This document shows, piece after piece, positions 6,196-6,374 of a DNA stretch of 6,374 bases. Below the pieces are notes generated by a model. That model was not told the DNA's origin. It did no database searches and saw only the letters and a program-made list of their open reading frames with translations. The stretch comes from Desulfobulbaceae bacterium (lineage in GTDB: Bacteria > Desulfobacterota > Desulfobulbia > Desulfobulbales > Desulfobulbaceae). How positions within the stretch are numbered: position 1 is the first letter of the stretch; every line of letters starts with the position of its first letter. The stretch spans positions 1 through 6,374 of the forward strand of contig JALVAI010000395.1 of assembly GCA_027011235.1 (NCBI GenBank), in the 5' to 3' direction. The position numbers were made by a program, and so were the translations under genes.

Positions 6196-6374
6196 GAAGG
6201 ATGGGTGTGTTTTGGATGAATAAAAATTTCCTGCAGCCTGTTGCTTAATGCCTCTTCATCGCTGAGGGTGGTGATTTTGCCCTGGCGGACCAGTGAAATT
6301 TCCTGGGTCTCTTCGGAAACAACGATGATAACCGCATCGGTCTCTTCGGAAAGTCCAAGGGCGGCCCGGTGCCG
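6159..6374 (-). CDS. cdaA: Diadenylate cyclase CdaA, C-terminal part only
   Basis: Reading the minus strand from 6374 gives 71 codons and a TAG at 6161-6159. The fragment opens with RHRAALGLSEETDAVIIVV and continues with SEETQEISLVRQGKI, which is the RHR half of the DAC catalytic domain that condenses two ATP into c-di-AMP. The DGA motif and the N-terminal membrane helices of CdaA-type cyclases would lie beyond the right edge. After the domain (LSDEEALSNRLQEIF) there is a short tail rich in His, Trp and Pro that overlaps the start of cdaR by 37 bases in another frame. Assignment to CdaA rather than DisA or another DAC protein rests on the cdaR and glmM genes that follow. The fragment is cut only by the window edge and shows no sign of decay. 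Confidence 0.9.
   Translation of the reverse strand, partial: RHRAALGLSEETDAVIIVVSEETQEISLVRQGKITTLSDEEALSNRLQEIFIHPKHTHPSWKSWFQGTQNS

Noticed and set aside
1..6374. Mobile element, CRISPR array, tRNA or phage-like system
   Set aside because: Both strands are filled by housekeeping genes with short gaps; no terminal inverted repeats, spaced direct repeats or cloverleaf sequences were seen.

Overview
The window holds six protein genes on two converging blocks and no RNA gene, mobile element, CRISPR array or tRNA that I can see. The gene order and the Gram-negative-style DjlA architecture suggest a member of the former Deltaproteobacteria (Desulfobacterota, Geobacter-like or Desulfobulbales-like). 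This is an inference from gene content and family resemblance, not from a phylogenetic marker. Base composition is moderate, slightly above half GC by eye and even across the window, with no obvious transferred island.

Plus-strand block (1-3744): the 3' part of ftsY, the SRP receptor GTPase, whose reading frame is open to the left edge. After 39 bases comes a membrane-anchored TerB/J-domain co-chaperone of DjlA type. After a further 101 bases comes a class I/II PLP-dependent aminotransferase of unknown substrate. FtsY and DjlA both act at the cytoplasmic face of the inner membrane, in protein targeting and in DnaK recruitment. The aminotransferase has no visible functional link to them.

Minus-strand block (6374-3784, transcribed right to left): the 3' end of cdaA (diadenylate cyclase DAC domain, cut by the right edge), cdaR (YbbR-repeat membrane protein, overlapping cdaA by 37 bases) and glmM (phosphoglucosamine mutase, 36 bases downstream). 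This is the conserved cdaA-cdaR-glmM module that links c-di-AMP synthesis to peptidoglycan precursor supply. It is best studied in Firmicutes but here lies in what looks like a Gram-negative genome.

The blocks converge at 3745-3783, where two alternative GC-rich inverted repeats lie. No stretch over 300 bases lacks a gene; the longest gap is 2462-2562. Most of the window is conserved housekeeping sequence. The points most worth a second look are the lysine-rich C-terminal tail of CdaR, the shared reading frame of cdaR and glmM across one amber stop, the duplicated acidic segment in the FtsY A domain, and the unusual N-terminus of the DjlA-like protein.
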